A stretch of 64,000 nt of DNA, from the NCBI GenBank assembly GCA_004835665.1, contig RBKR01000020.1, positions 992,001 through 1,056,000 on the forward strand. The letters are read 5' to 3'. Source of the DNA: Phoma sp. XZ068 (lineage: Eukaryota; Ascomycota; Dothideomycetes; Pleosporales; Didymellaceae). Of this stretch, positions 1 to 11,492 are shown piece by piece. Positions within the stretch are counted from its first letter, which is position 1. The number at the start of each line of letters is the position of its first letter. The notes beneath the pieces were generated by a model. That model did no database searches. It was not told the DNA's origin and saw only the letters and a list, made by a program, of their open reading frames with translations. Position numbers and translations under genes: made by a program.

Positions 1-435
1 CCCTGGACCAGGGAGCATTCAATATAACGGTTTGCCTCACTATCACAGCTGGCTCTTGGTAATGGCATTCGCTATTTGACGTGCATATATCTCAGGTGAA
101 TCCCTGCCTTGAGCTGATGAAAGCTTGGGCTGAGGCTGTGTGATTCATTTCGAGGTGAGTTTTTAGTTATGTTTTATGCTGAGAAGACCTCAACGAAAGG
201 ACTTGGTAGTCTTGCTTATATGAATATTACGGAAGGCTAACGTGTACAGGGCAGGTCTGAAACACTTTCACATGTTATGTTTAACATCTACAAGGCTTCT
301 CTAATGGAGACTCGCCGACGTGGCATTGTAATTTTAGGAGCTGAAACTGGCACACTCCGGGTGTATCCGGTATAATCACTCCAGATTCCAGAACACTCAT
401 TTTTGCTACGCTCCCTTGGCACCACACGTCCGCTA
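1..435. other. intergenic, no gene seen
   Basis: No reading frame with protein-like composition or splice support is visible. The only long frames are antisense or out-of-frame shadows of the decayed gene that follows. The left edge may hold the far end of a gene lying outside the window, but nothing shows this. Confidence 0.4.
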
Positions 436-990
436 TCACTCTGCCTGCGCCTCCTTTGCGGCTTCTTCTGCGGTGTTTATGACTGCATAGGCTAGAAGTT
501 GGTACAAGACTCCTTCCTCGCTGCAAAGGAAGAACTGGTTGGTGAGTTCAACGTAAGCTGGAGCTCTTATTAATTTGTACGCTAGCAGAAACTGGGCATG
601 TCGTTCCTGAGTCTCTTGCCACATCCTCTGGCGCAACTACCTATGCTTCTCTTCTTGCTGCTCTTTCTCTCGATACTGCTGTTCTCGCCTCTGCTATCCG
701 AGCCATTTCAGGTCCGCATGAGTTACCAATCTATGTCCTGAATATTGCAACGCTGCCCATCTTACCATCCGACTCTCTGCTCTTACTTCGCGGCCTGCAT
801 CACCAATACCAGGACCGGGTTCAAGTACCTCGAACATCACTCTGCGACATGTAGTACACTTAATTCGCCCAGCGCTGCCAGACTTCACCCATTTCTTTAG
901 TCACTTGGCTTCAAAGATATGGTGACATCCGTCTACTGCGACAGGCCTGTAGAAATCTCAAATCTCTGGTCGCAGACGGGGAAAGCAAGT
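436..990 (-). pseudogene. decayed RING-finger protein gene
   Basis: Read on the minus strand in one constant frame, this gives a RING-like region (a possible CF.. first knuckle near 985-976, then VDGCHHIFEAK, KKWV and CTTCR near 840-860), followed by a Gln/Glu/Arg-rich helix and a C-terminal helical part ending at 436. The frame is broken by TGA at 958-960, TGA at 901-903 (where the RING pattern expects a cysteine), TAG at 694-696 and a further TAG shortly after, near 645. The second half of the first zinc-binding pair reads as Arg, not Cys, at 976-978. RING proteins are usually E3 ubiquitin ligases, but this copy cannot make a full product. The 5' end is unclear: another frame opens at an ATG at 1035-1037 and runs into the RING region. 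The two TAGs each sit where a CAG would fit, which suggests C-to-T decay. Confidence 0.6.
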
Positions 991-1240
991 TCTTGGAGCG
1001 TGTCGAGAAATATTTGCTCCGATATGGTTGGGGGCATATTGAGCTGAGCTATGGATGTGTGAAAGTGAAGATATTGAGGTCGGCACTTGTTTGTTATGGG
1101 TTGCCCATATGGCTTTGGACTGACAAGTGAAAGGTAACCGGAAATACGTATTTACTCATACCACCCTTTTTGCAGTGGTCAACTTCCTCTCACTTGTGGT
1201 AAGTTACTAATTCAATGCATCGCTATCGTCCGGGCATTGA

Positions 1241-2165
1241 TTAGATTCCAAACCATGCCAAATCATCCGCCTCGTGCACCGGCACTGTATGGCCCACGCC
1301 CCGCGCTTCGTACCCTACCAACTTGCTTCCATCGCCATACACGATTTTTGTATAGCTCGCCTGTGGCGTGTTTGTTACGTTTCTCGCGAACACCACCCCT
1401 TGCATACCCGACCACTGTTTCAACTGCTCGCCAAAATTCGGGATCTTAACAAGCGTATCCGCAGTCCCATGCCACGTGGCCAACCTAGGATACTTCCCAG
1501 TGTACCCAGGATACATAGCCTTTGCGATTCTAACCCACTCGGCCTGGGTCTTGATGTTGAGTCCATTGGCGCATTTGGGGTCTGCAGAGATGGGAGATGC
1601 GCCAGGACTACCTGCCAAACAACCGGCAGCGACGCCAGAGTAGCACGTCGCTGCTGCGAATACGTCAGGGTAGGTGGCCATGAGCACGTTGGTCATCATG
1701 CAGCCTGAACTGGAACCTGTGACGAATACCTTCGCGGGGTCGGCGGAGTATTTGGAGATGGTGTAGTTGATCATGGATGCGAGGCCTTGGTTATCGCCGC
1801 CGGCGTTGCGAGATAGACCTTTGGCGGTGTTGACTTCCCAGCAGTTGGAGTCGCGCTTGGAGGAAGGGAAGATGGTGATGAAACCTTTCTGTTCGGAGAG
1901 GGTATTGTACGATGTTTGTGCGGCGTAGCCTTCGCCGCTACCGCCACAGCCATGCAGCTGAGATGGTGTTAGTTCGAATGGTGAAAGCTGACAGGTATCA
2001 TACTGCGAGGATGATAGCAGGCTTTTGTGCGAGCTTTGCAGGCACGTTGATGTTCATCTGAAGATTCGTTGGGTTGGTACCGAAGTCTGTGACGCGAGTG
2101 AGGGCGCCATTGACGGTCGCCACTACGGTACTGATGCTGATGAAGAAAGCGCTAGGAAGATGCAT
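1241..2165 (-). CDS. secreted CE1-type esterase (acetylxylan/feruloyl esterase, PHB-depolymerase fold)
   Basis: Two exons: 2165-2004 and 1957-1241, with a 46-nt intron (GTATGA...CTCAG) in phase 0, giving 292 residues. The N-terminus MHLPSAFFISISTVVATVNG is a typical signal peptide, so the enzyme is probably secreted. The mature part has the features of carbohydrate esterase family 1 / PHB depolymerase-like enzymes: LHGCGGSGEG after the intron (oxyanion region), the nucleophile elbow GSSSG (Ser about 137), HGTAD (Asp about 221) and GVGHTVP (His about 277). Length fits single-domain fungal CE1 enzymes; there is no carbohydrate-binding module. The likely role is removal of acetyl or feruloyl groups from xylan. 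Which ester it prefers cannot be told from sequence. The start is the only ATG that gives a signal peptide in frame. Confidence 0.88.
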
Positions 2166-3550
2166 CGCGAAGGTTGGCTCACTGGGCGTTGTCTTGCGAG
2201 TATGGTGACTGAGATGTACGGGATACTTATGCGTTTGATGAGCATCTTGATGGCATTCTGCACATGCTTCATGATCTGCCGTTTCCTGTTACCGTTGTCA
2301 TTTCTCCCCGTCCCCGATATACAGAAGTGCAGTTTACAAAGTTACTACAGGCAAATCTCCAACCTAACCCAATCATAAGTTCGCTGCAATTAACACATTG
2401 CTGAATGCCAAGAGATGTTTCAGTAAACGGAAACTCATTTAGCCAATGCTGGAAGGTGGTCGCTGAATGCAGCCGAGGCTGTATACATATGAAGCAGGGA
2501 TCGGATGTCATCCTGGTCTTCCCATGCAGCTTGTAGGTACTTCCCAACTGCCGAAGTCTCATTCTGAGATGCAACAGCAAAACATATCATGATTTCGTTG
2601 CACGAAACCTTGCCGTTCTTCCGTGCGATATTGGATCGAATGTCACCCCTGACGACTTTAACAGGTAATCAGGCTGTAGCTCAAAGCAATCGACGATTCA
2701 TTGAGACGCGACCATACGAGGTTCAAAATAAGCCTTTCCGTTCCCGCAGCTTTATTTAAGCTGCATATTGGCGCTGGTTGATGATGAATAACGAGAACTG
2801 GCCGTTGCCGTGTTGCACTCATCTCTTCTTACCATCCTATTACCTGGAGTCACTCTCCTTTGTCAATGTCTGAATTCAAGAACTGGGGTATGACGCCCGC
2901 GAAGGAAATGATTTTTAAACCTTGCAACGCTACAACGAGGCAAGCAAAGTGCTGTAGTACTGGTCTCGTTCGTAAGTGGAATGGGAATCGGTATCGCGTC
3001 AGGCGCCTGGTCAGGTCAAAATGGAACTCAGTTGCGAGCGCAAGAGTTCTGTTTCCGCAAGTACCTAGGCAGTATGCGGTAGTGCGTTGCGTGGGCTTCG
3101 ACGCAACCTGACTGTGCAGAGAAACATCTTGTAAAGATAGAACAAGACTCATAGCCATATTACATGTGCAAAGTCCGCATACATTCTTGCCACGACGTTG
3201 TGACAGTCAGACCTAGCACATGAAGTGGAGAGCCAGAGCTCGGAGCTAAGAGCGGAGGTTACCTGTGGTTCTAACTAGATCGAGATAGCTGGCTCCACCT
3301 ACACCGCCGCGGTCCAGATCGTATGTCGCTCGCTCGAGCGGGTCTGTCGATATGGCAGGTCTGCGTTTGGTATATATACGGAACACTCCTCACCAGCGCA
3401 TTTCTGTTGTTTGGTCTTACTGAAGGCGGCCGCTGGATCGGCGAAACACCAGTTTGGGACATCGTCAACGTCATTCACACATCGATTGACATTCGCGCTC
3501 CTCCCCCGCCCACGTAGAGCTGCTACCTAGCACCAGCAACACAGACCAAG
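2166..3550. other. 1.4 kb intergenic region between divergent genes
   Basis: Divergent spacer between the esterase (minus) and ALO1 (plus), so it must carry both promoters. Several frames of 60-117 codons exist on both strands, but none has splice support, a good start context or a recognisable motif. A TATA-like stretch (GTATATATAC) lies near 3370, about 180 bases before ALO1. A tRNA-like stretch near 2671-2735 was rejected (see rejected list). Confidence 0.4.
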
Positions 3551-5431
3551 ATGGCGTCCTCGACGATCAACACGCTCACGATGCCGCCGCGCTTCAACAT
3601 CGAGCTGGAGCGCACCGACGCCGACGTGCCATTCCGCGCCTCCCAGTCGCACATACACCACACATGGGCGCGCACCTTCCACGCTCGTCCGGAGCTGTAT
3701 ATCCGTCCGCAGTCGCTGCAGGAGATCCAGAAGGTCGTGACGCTCGCCCGCCGCATGCGCCGCCGTGTCGTTACTGTAGGATGCGGCCACTCACCTTCAG
3801 ACCTCACATGTACCTCCGCATGGATGGTCAACCTCGACGACTTCAAGGAAGTCTTGAAGGTAGACAAGGAGCGCAATACCATGACGGTGCAGGCTGGTAT
3901 CCGCATGCACAGCCTGAATGAGCAGGCAAGGGAACATGGACTCACCATGCCAAATCTGGGAAGCATCGACGTGCAGAGTCTCGCAGGCGCAATTGCTACT
4001 GCAACACACGGAAGCTCTATGCAACATGGACTGCTGTCTGATCGCGTGCGCAGCTTGCGTATAGTTCTTGCCAATGGCCAAGCGGTACGCTGCTCTGCCA
4101 CACAGTCGCCAGATCTCTTCCGCGCAGCGCTCGTCTCACTTGGCGGCCTGGGCATAATTGCTGAGATTGAATTTGAGCTGGTACAACACACGGATATCGA
4201 GTGGACACAGACCATCCGCCCAATCGAAGACGTGCTCGCAGATTGGAACAACGGGCTCTGGACCTCTAACGAATTCGTACGTGTTTGGTGGCTTCCCTAC
4301 ATGAAGCGTGCAGTCGTCTGGCGCGCTTCGACTACCAAGAAAGAGCACGTTAAGCCCAAGTATAACTGGTACGGTGGAAGCGTAGGCTACCACACCTACC
4401 ATATACTTCTCTGGATTAGCCAATATGTCCCACGCTTCCTTCCTTGGGTAGAATGGTTTGTCTTCGGCATGCAATACGGCTTCAAAGACGGCGCCGTCAT
4501 CTCCGCAGTCGAAGAACAACGCACTGGCCTCCTCATGAACTGTCTGTACTCGCAATTTGTAAACGAATGGTCTATTCCCCTACACCACGGCCCCGAAGTC
4601 CTTACCCGCCTTACCAACTGGCTGCACGGCGACGAAGTTTCTTCTGGTATTCCATTCACCTCAAAAGGCCTTTACGTACATTCGCCCATCGAAGTCCGCA
4701 TCGCAAACACTACCAAACGTGAATCTCCACGCCCATTCCTTGACACCACGTTCCCTGACACGCCCTCCCTGTACCTCAACGCCACTCTCTACCGCCCGTA
4801 CAACCAAGACCCGCCCTGCCGTGAAAGGTATTACCAGGCCTTCGAGCACCTGATGAAGGAGTACAACGGCCGTCCCCACTGGGCGAAGAATTTCGAGTCT
4901 GTTGACCACACCTACCTTTCACAGGCGTACGGCGAGGACCTCAAGGAGTGGACACGCGTGCGCAACGAAGTCGACCCTGAGGGCATGTTTCTGGGTGCTT
5001 GGCACCGCCGCACGCTGCTACCAAGCCGCACCGAGATGCCCGTATTCCCACTCGAGGAGAAGGAGGTGGTGCGCCGCAACCGCCGAACAGGCGGCCAAGA
5101 CTGGATCGGCGAGCAAGCGCGGTGGTGGGACGGCGGCGTCGACGTCTTCGAGAAGACAAACGTCGAATCTGAGGACCACAGCGAGAGCGGCGAATCCTTC
5201 GACTTGATGGCCGGCGCGGAAGCTGAAAGCTCCGTACTTCTCGAGAGTCTGAGAGACGAGATGACTGAACAGGAAGTTCACGAGCGCAGCTCCCATACCG
5301 AAACCACCACGTTGTTGGAGAGTATGAGCGAGTTCGTGCGCACTGAGGAGAGGGTGTCTGAGGAGGTGCAAGAGGTTGAGCATTTCATTAAGGAAGGAGA
5401 TGATGGGAGTGGTAATTTCAATAAGATGTAG
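3551..5431 (+). CDS. ALO1: D-arabinono-1,4-lactone oxidase
   Basis: Intronless, 626 residues. ALO1 performs the last step of D-erythroascorbate synthesis: oxidation of D-arabinono-1,4-lactone with O2, giving H2O2, at the mitochondrial membrane in yeast. The N-terminal half is a VAO-type FAD domain: HHTWARTF and RPQSLQEIQ near residues 35-60, the flavin-attachment motif GCGHSPS (His about 79), and the GxI..QSLAGAIATATHGSS nucleotide loop. The C-terminal half carries the ALO domain with the HWAK motif (about 440) and EWTRVRNEVDPEGMF near the end of the fold. Roughly 100 residues after the fold are acidic and Glu/Ser-rich, which makes this copy longer than the approximately 530-residue yeast enzyme. 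The ATG sits in an AAGATGG context. Family assignment is strong; the tail is unexplained. Confidence 0.93.
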   Translation: MASSTINTLTMPPRFNIELERTDADVPFRASQSHIHHTWARTFHARPELYIRPQSLQEIQKVVTLARRMRRRVVTVGCGHSPSDLTCTSAWMVNLDDFKEVLKVDKERNTMTVQAGIRMHSLNEQAREHGLTMPNLGSIDVQSLAGAIATATHGSSMQHGLLSDRVRSLRIVLANGQAVRCSATQSPDLFRAALVSLGGLGIIAEIEFELVQHTDIEWTQTIRPIEDVLADWNNGLWTSNEFVRVWWLPYMKRAVVWRASTTKKEHVKPKYNWYGGSVGYHTYHILLWISQYVPRFLPWVEWFVFGMQYGFKDGAVISAVEEQRTGLLMNCLYSQFVNEWSIPLHHGPEVLTRLTNWLHGDEVSSGIPFTSKGLYVHSPIEVRIANTTKRESPRPFLDTTFPDTPSLYLNATLYRPYNQDPPCRERYYQAFEHLMKEYNGRPHWAKNFESVDHTYLSQAYGEDLKEWTRVRNEVDPEGMFLGAWHRRTLLPSRTEMPVFPLEEKEVVRRNRRTGGQDWIGEQARWWDGGVDVFEKTNVESEDHSESGESFDLMAGAEAESSVLLESLRDEMTEQEVHERSSHTETTTLLESMSEFVRTEERVSEEVQEVEHFIKEGDDGSGNFNKM

Positions 5432-6244
5432 ATACTTTTACCCGTAAAATGAAAGCGATCTTCACTCCGTCAGTTTTCTGTTCCGATCCAAATATAACGC
5501 GTGCCTGACGGTCCATCTGAGCGGTGAAGTTTCCGATTGTTGTAAGCTGAGTGCAGTATATCTCTCATTTGAAATGAGATAAGAGACGAATACGCCACAT
5601 GTTGCTGCAAAGTCATACAACTCTCGCTGAGGCGTGGAGGTAGTCGCAAAGCAAAGCCTCGCAGGATAGGCGTACCCCGTATTCTGAGGAAGCTACATGG
5701 GAGCAAGGGCGTGGGGCAGGCGGCCTGTGTCACATACTCGCGACCTCCAAGCACCTGAACACTGCGCGCACCACCAAAATCTTAACTCGGTCTAGGCACT
5801 CTTACCACTCCTCAGCCTTGTACTACTACCTTCTACTACGTTCGTATGCTTACCCGTCACGTTGTGCGTGGGCGGCCTTGCGCTACCTTGCACATGACCC
5901 ACATGCAGCTCTAGCAGCCACCATTGCGGATGCAAGTCAATAGCGATTTCATGTCCACTGTAATATCATTAGGAGTAGTAAATCCTAGACCGGTCAGGCT
6001 TCATTCCACAGGGCTGATGAAATACCGCCCTTTGGCCAATCATGGGCGTGAAGCGAAACGCGACGCGGCTGAGATTTGGGGGCCAAATCGTATCCTGTTG
6101 GGGGCGCCGACCACCATAAGATCACACGCAGTCCCCCTCTCTTACAGGCTCGTAATCACTGACAATCAGGCTATCGGCGATTTGTGAGGGAATTGCATCG
6201 CCAATTGTTAACCCTGGAAAGCTAATCATCCAGGAGCCTTCAAG
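5432..6244. other. intergenic, ALO1 3' region and NACHT-gene promoter
   Basis: No supported gene. Short frames on both strands (up to 94 codons) look like chance. A CT-rich run near 5800-5850 could be promoter sequence of the following gene. Confidence 0.35.
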
Positions 6245-9200
6245 ATGGGACGTGATAAGCCGGAACTGACTTTTGACGAGAGTCAAGACCTCGACGAGGT
6301 CTGGCCACAAGTTGTATTGCAGTATGAGAAAACCACAAAACAGAAGCTGGATCCCGGAACCACATTCGCGGCCTTCCAGCTTCAGATCGACCGAGATATT
6401 CAGAACTCTGCGACAAAGAGCCATCAACATGCTCGCAAGGTTCTCAACAACGTTGGGTACTGTCTCGAACAATTTGGAAACATCATTGTACAGGGAGCAA
6501 GCATAGTTTTTGGCCCAGCCGCCCAGTGTTGGAATGCAATCAGCTTCGTGATCACTGCAGCACGGAAATTTGGAGACGTCCTAGACGGATTCGTTACCTT
6601 GATGGAACGTTCGGCAGCATTCCTTCAACGTTTGAACTTCTTCCTGCAGCAAGAGTGTGGTAAATCCGGGTCTCGACTACCAAACCACCTCCGCAAGCCT
6701 GCGTACGCCATCCTGTCACAATTTCTTGGCGTACTCCGATCTTCGTACACCTTAGCCACCAGCAAGAGAGAGAGGCTCAAGACGATGGTTGGAATCATAC
6801 TTTTCAACTCTGACGCCGGTGTAGCAGACGCCCTCGATCTTATGGAACTGCGGATAAAGGACTTCACGCACGCCCAAGTCGACCAGATCTTAGTGGATGT
6901 CCAGGGGCTTGCGCGGTATCTTCGTGACACTGAGGAGGAGAGGAACAGCCACCAGTCTGAGATTCAAGAACATCTTGAGCATGTACTTAAGGTCAATGAG
7001 CAAGTGCTGAATGTCACACAGCAGATGAAAGCAACCATAGACGGCCGCACCACCAAGGAGCAACACAACGAAGACAAGACCAAGATAGGGAAAAGCCTGG
7101 CTGTTATAAAGGCTGGCGAGCAGGAGATATGGGACAAGCGACACAGGGAGATCTGTAGGGTGCATGTAGATGGCACAGGAGAGTGGCTCAAGCGTGACGA
7201 GCTCGGTTTTGTTCAATGGGCTGACACCAACCACCACGAGAACAAGCTTCTAGTCCTGAAGGCTGGCTCTGGATATGGAAAGACGCATGCCTTCAACTAC
7301 GCTATTTCTTACCTTCAGGAGAAATATCGAGCCGGGACTGGGCCAAACCAAGCTTTCCTGGCCTATTACTACTATGGTGACGACAAAGACGAATCTCTCG
7401 AAAGGTGTTTAGGATCCATCATTTACCAATTCGCAGCGATGGATGTTGGGTATGCAAAAGCAGTCGCCGAGGAGTGCGGACGAGCGTCGAGCGTGGCACG
7501 AGCTGAAGATCGATGGAACCACCTCGTACTCAAGTTGCAGCGTGCCATGAAGGGGACCTACTTCATCTGCATAGATGGGTTTGATAGCCGTGGCCAGACT
7601 GACAATGCGGAGGCTACCATCTTGGCTATCGCGCGTCATGCTATGTCACAGACTGAGTCCAGCGGAGTGTCTATACGTTTCTTCATATCGGGGAACGAGG
7701 AGACACTGTCAAAGTTCCCACAAGGCGTCAAAGGTGTCCAAACCATTGTTCTGGGCCCACGTGAAAATTCCGTGGAGCCAACACAAGTCGGTGATGGAGC
7801 AAACAATGAATCGCTGCAACAAGCTTTGCTGAATGCAAGTGACTTGGAGGCAATCATAAGGGCTCGCATTACGGATGTTTGCAGGGCGAAACCAGACCTT
7901 AAAGGGATATTGAACGACTCAAACATCAAGCTTCTGGTAGAAGGCATTCGTGGTAATTACAACCACCTCGAGGCTAAGATTACGGAGATAAACGCTTGCG
8001 ACACGGAACGAAAGGTTCAAGATGTCATCAACAACACCAGTGATGACATGAACACTGTCCAAAGGAACAACGTCAAGGCTCTCAACGATTTACTGAACTC
8101 ATCCCAAATCCGAAAATTGAACGAGCTTCTTCTATGGGTCGCCGGGATGAGTTATAGCCCGGCCATCAAGTTTCTTCAGAGCGCGCTATATTTCACTTTC
8201 CGCGAGACATATCTCCTGGAGTCTGAAATTAGCACCACCTACTCGGGTTTGCTCAAAATCAATGAAGATGGCGGAGTCAGTTTCAAATCCGACGAACTCA
8301 TCAAGATCCTGTCCGCAAGCGACGTCCAAGACACCTCTGAGTCAGCCTCTACAAACATACATACTGAGGAAATCACCCTGGCTGAAGTCGACCTCTGTCG
8401 ACGATTCATCAAGAATGCCTGTCATGAGATTGATTATAATAGGTTCAAGTTCGACGAGTTTTTCGATGCTATGGCTCATAAAGTTCACATCCACCTCGGC
8501 GATGAGAACGTCTTGAACTTCACAATGTTCAGCACGTGCGTCAAGGCCCTTTGCGAGACCTCTGGAGACAAAAATCTCGATAAGCTCCGCGAATATGCCT
8601 CGATCTGGTTTTACGAGCATCTCAAGACCTTGGTAGAGAACTGGGAATCCTTCGAGCCCAAGAGACAGTCTCTGACCGACATCGGCGGGAAGCTCGTTGA
8701 CTTATTCTACGAGCCTGAGATGATCGATACCTGGTTCCTTCCCACTAACCTCGGTTATTTGAGTTGGGATTGGCTGCACAAAGATGACTTCATTGACCCT
8801 CTAGTGAAGCTTTTGAAGAACCTTCATGTAACCAAAGGTTATGCAAAAGACGCTAAGAAAAGTGAATGGGTCAAGACCGTTACTGCGGACTCTACCAACA
8901 AATATCTGCTCCTGGAGCGAGTCGCAGCACGATTAGCACGCCACTGGTTTAGCTGCACGACGACAATGGACCCGAACTATCTCTGGATCCCGTATGGCAT
9001 CGTAGCTAAGGTGAGACATCCCTTTTTCCGTGAGTTGTATCTGACTGACAGCATCGAATAGGTAGCTGGCAGATCTTTCGAGGAGAGCGAGCCTCCAACC
9101 CTCCCGGAGGTTGACCAATTCATACAATGGGCGAAAGAGCATGTTGACCTCGATCACAATGGTCACACATGGGCCTACCGTACAGGCGCGACCAACAACA

Positions 9201-10936
9201 TCTTCCAACATTACAAAGAAGCCATTGCAGCGTTTGAGGAAGCCGAGAAGCATCCTGAAATTAGTTGGGGAGTCTTTCTCGGGTTGTTACGTGCCCATGA
9301 ACAGCTGAAAGACTTCCGCGCAGCACTCAAGTACATACAAAAGTTCAGGTCGCTCTGCGACCAATTCCTTCAGACTGACGAAGAATATAAGCTAGCGCAC
9401 TTCGACGTTCTACTTGCAGAGGGCAATTGCTACAGGCAGTGCCAGGAGTATGAGTTAGCTGCCAAATGCTACCGATACATTCTGGAGCAGGAAGTGGAGG
9501 TGGAGTTTGAGCAGTGGCCAGGAATGGTTCACACACAGGCACTCTCTGGCCTGATTACAATATGGTCTGAGCTGAAAAACTATCGGTCGATTATTGACCT
9601 CATACGAAGCTGGAGAGATACCACCACTAAGAACCGAGGCCCGTCGTATTGGCTCCGAATCGCAGTACAGTCAACCGCAATTCATCGAGACATTCTCGTT
9701 GCCGCAAAGGAAGTCGAGGTTGTAGAAGACATCTGTTCGTTGTATCAGGAAGCAATCGACCATTTGGCTTCGAGTACCTCCACGACTGGTGAACAAAACG
9801 ATGAACCCCCCGCTGAAGCAAGGTCACAACTGCGATTCCTTCAGGCCGTCCTTAGATTTCATGGGAGTCGGTCTCAGCATGACCATGATCTTAGCATACA
9901 ATCATGGGAAGACATAGTTCGGAAAGCCGATGATTCTTCGTCATCCTGGTGGGCAGCATATAGTGCTAGCCGACAATTGGCTCCCTCACTCCTTGACAGA
10001 GCAGTCACAGAAAATTTTGCGGCATCGTCTGGACCTTCTGAGAGCTATGGCAGCAGATTGGAAGCACTTGCGAAAATGAACAACTCGGTTGTTCGCAACT
10101 GCCGTCAAGGCCAACATGACCCTCGTCTCTGTTTATTGAGGCTGTACTTCCTCAAGGACAACCGCGAATCTGCATTTGCGGAAGCGCAGACAAGACTTTG
10201 TAGTGTCTTTGACAATTGGCCTGAAGATGCAAACGACGACTCCCTCCAACTTCGCTTCCAGAATCTTGCACAGACTTTGACTGTTCTTGATAAAGACACC
10301 GATGCCATTGCAGCATGGCAAGCGACGAAACCAGGCCAGTCACAGGAGCCCTGTACGACTGAAGCAGCCAAATCTGATGATGCCAATCCCGAGAATCCAG
10401 ACGCTGCCCAACCCGATGCACCGCCAGCGATGTCTGCCGATAAGCCTGAAGATGATCAAGCTGTACCCTCCTCAGTCGATGATGCGCCCAAAGCGTACAT
10501 CTCAAAGTATCATTGCGACGCGGAATGTGGTACCATATGGAAAGACATGTTAGCCGATTGTTGGGTATGCAAACACTGTCTCTGCGTGCAGCTATGCCCG
10601 GGCTGCTACAAGAAATTACAGGATGGCAACCTCCATCCCATGGTCTGTAACAAGGACCACAAGATGCTCTACCTTCCGCCATTCGATCAGACCACGTGGA
10701 AGACTATGTCGCCGGACATGCTAATTGTCGACCAGCAGCCAGTGCCTCGACTGCAGTGGCTGAACAAGATAAGAGATGAGTATGGGGTGCAACAGGAGCA
10801 GATTGATGTGCTTAAGATTGAGAAGGCGAGGGAGTTGAAGGCTGCTGGCTGTATTGCTTTGCATGTGTCCAAGTGGCGGAGGAAGTACCTGAAGAATAAG
10901 GCTCCTACACTGGTCCGGGCTCGAACAATCTCATAG
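6245..10936 (+). CDS. STAND/NLR-like protein: Goodbye-type N-terminus, NACHT, helical repeats, C-terminal Cys/His cluster
   Basis: Two exons, 6245-9010 and 9062-10936, joined in phase 0 across a 51-nt intron (GTGAG...AATAG), giving 1546 residues. Residues about 15-140 (LDEVWPQVVLQYEKTT, then a helical SAAFLQRLNFFLQ region) resemble the fungal STAND N-terminal Goodbye domain. The NTPase follows: Walker A AGSGYGKT near 340, Walker B-like TYFICIDGFD near 440, and ISGNEE (sensor-like) near 480. After the helical part come TPR-like helices (about 960-1100, with AAKCYRYILEQ). Near residues 1400-1460 a Cys/His cluster (CDAEC, CWVCKHC, CPGCY, then H/C/H) looks like a ZZ/RING-like zinc site. Such proteins are thought to sense ligands through repeats and signal through the N-terminus. 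Known: NACHT STAND proteins mediate incompatibility in some fungi. Inferred: the role here. The name of the N-terminal domain is from memory. Confidence 0.85.
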
Positions 10937-11492
10937 GTGGAGTGTTCTTAAGCAAGTTAAATAACGGACGAAATCAGAACAGCGGGCAAGTCTTCATAAT
11001 CTTGAAAGGCTAGAGGTGGGCCGTGTGAACGTGAAAGTGGATCAGCGTCAGGCTCATGCTCACTTGCTGCTATGACAAATTAAGGTTGACCCTGTTGTTA
11101 GTGTAATGGTCCGAACACGGTCAATACGGACGGTCTCCAATTGGTCGCTCAGCTCCACAACGTTGCGACCCACAAGCTTGGTTTACATATTGTAGTCCTA
11201 AGAACCCGGAGAAACCGAGAAACCGAGGAGCATATGTGGACAATCGACATTGTGGGTCAGACAGAGTATCAACCGCGTATCCACACCTGGGTCGGCTTGA
11301 TCATCCCGATATGTTGTGCACTTGTCAAGACAACGACTTGGTGCCCGGTCAGATCTTGAATGTGCCCGCGGGCGCCGCTGTGGCAGCATTGACAGATTTT
11401 CAAGTTGTATAAGGAAGAGACGAAGAGCACTCACCATCTCCTTCTCTACTCAGAAAACCGGCTTCGTTTTGTATCGATACCAAGATCCGACT
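10937..11492. other. intergenic
   Basis: Spacer between the NACHT gene and the TIM-barrel gene, both on plus, so it holds a terminator and a promoter. A short inverted repeat (GTCCG...CGGAC) lies near 11109-11133. An upstream in-frame extension of the next gene from 11316 lacks conserved-looking sequence and was not used. Confidence 0.35.

Noticed and set aside
2269..2580. 103-codon minus-strand frame
   Set aside because: No start context, no domain, no splice continuation.
2671..2735. tRNA-like stretch (AGGCT...AGCCT ends, TAGCTC and GGTTCAAA boxes)
   Set aside because: The T-stem lacks its closing C and the anticodon arm does not pair; it would be at best a chance resemblance.
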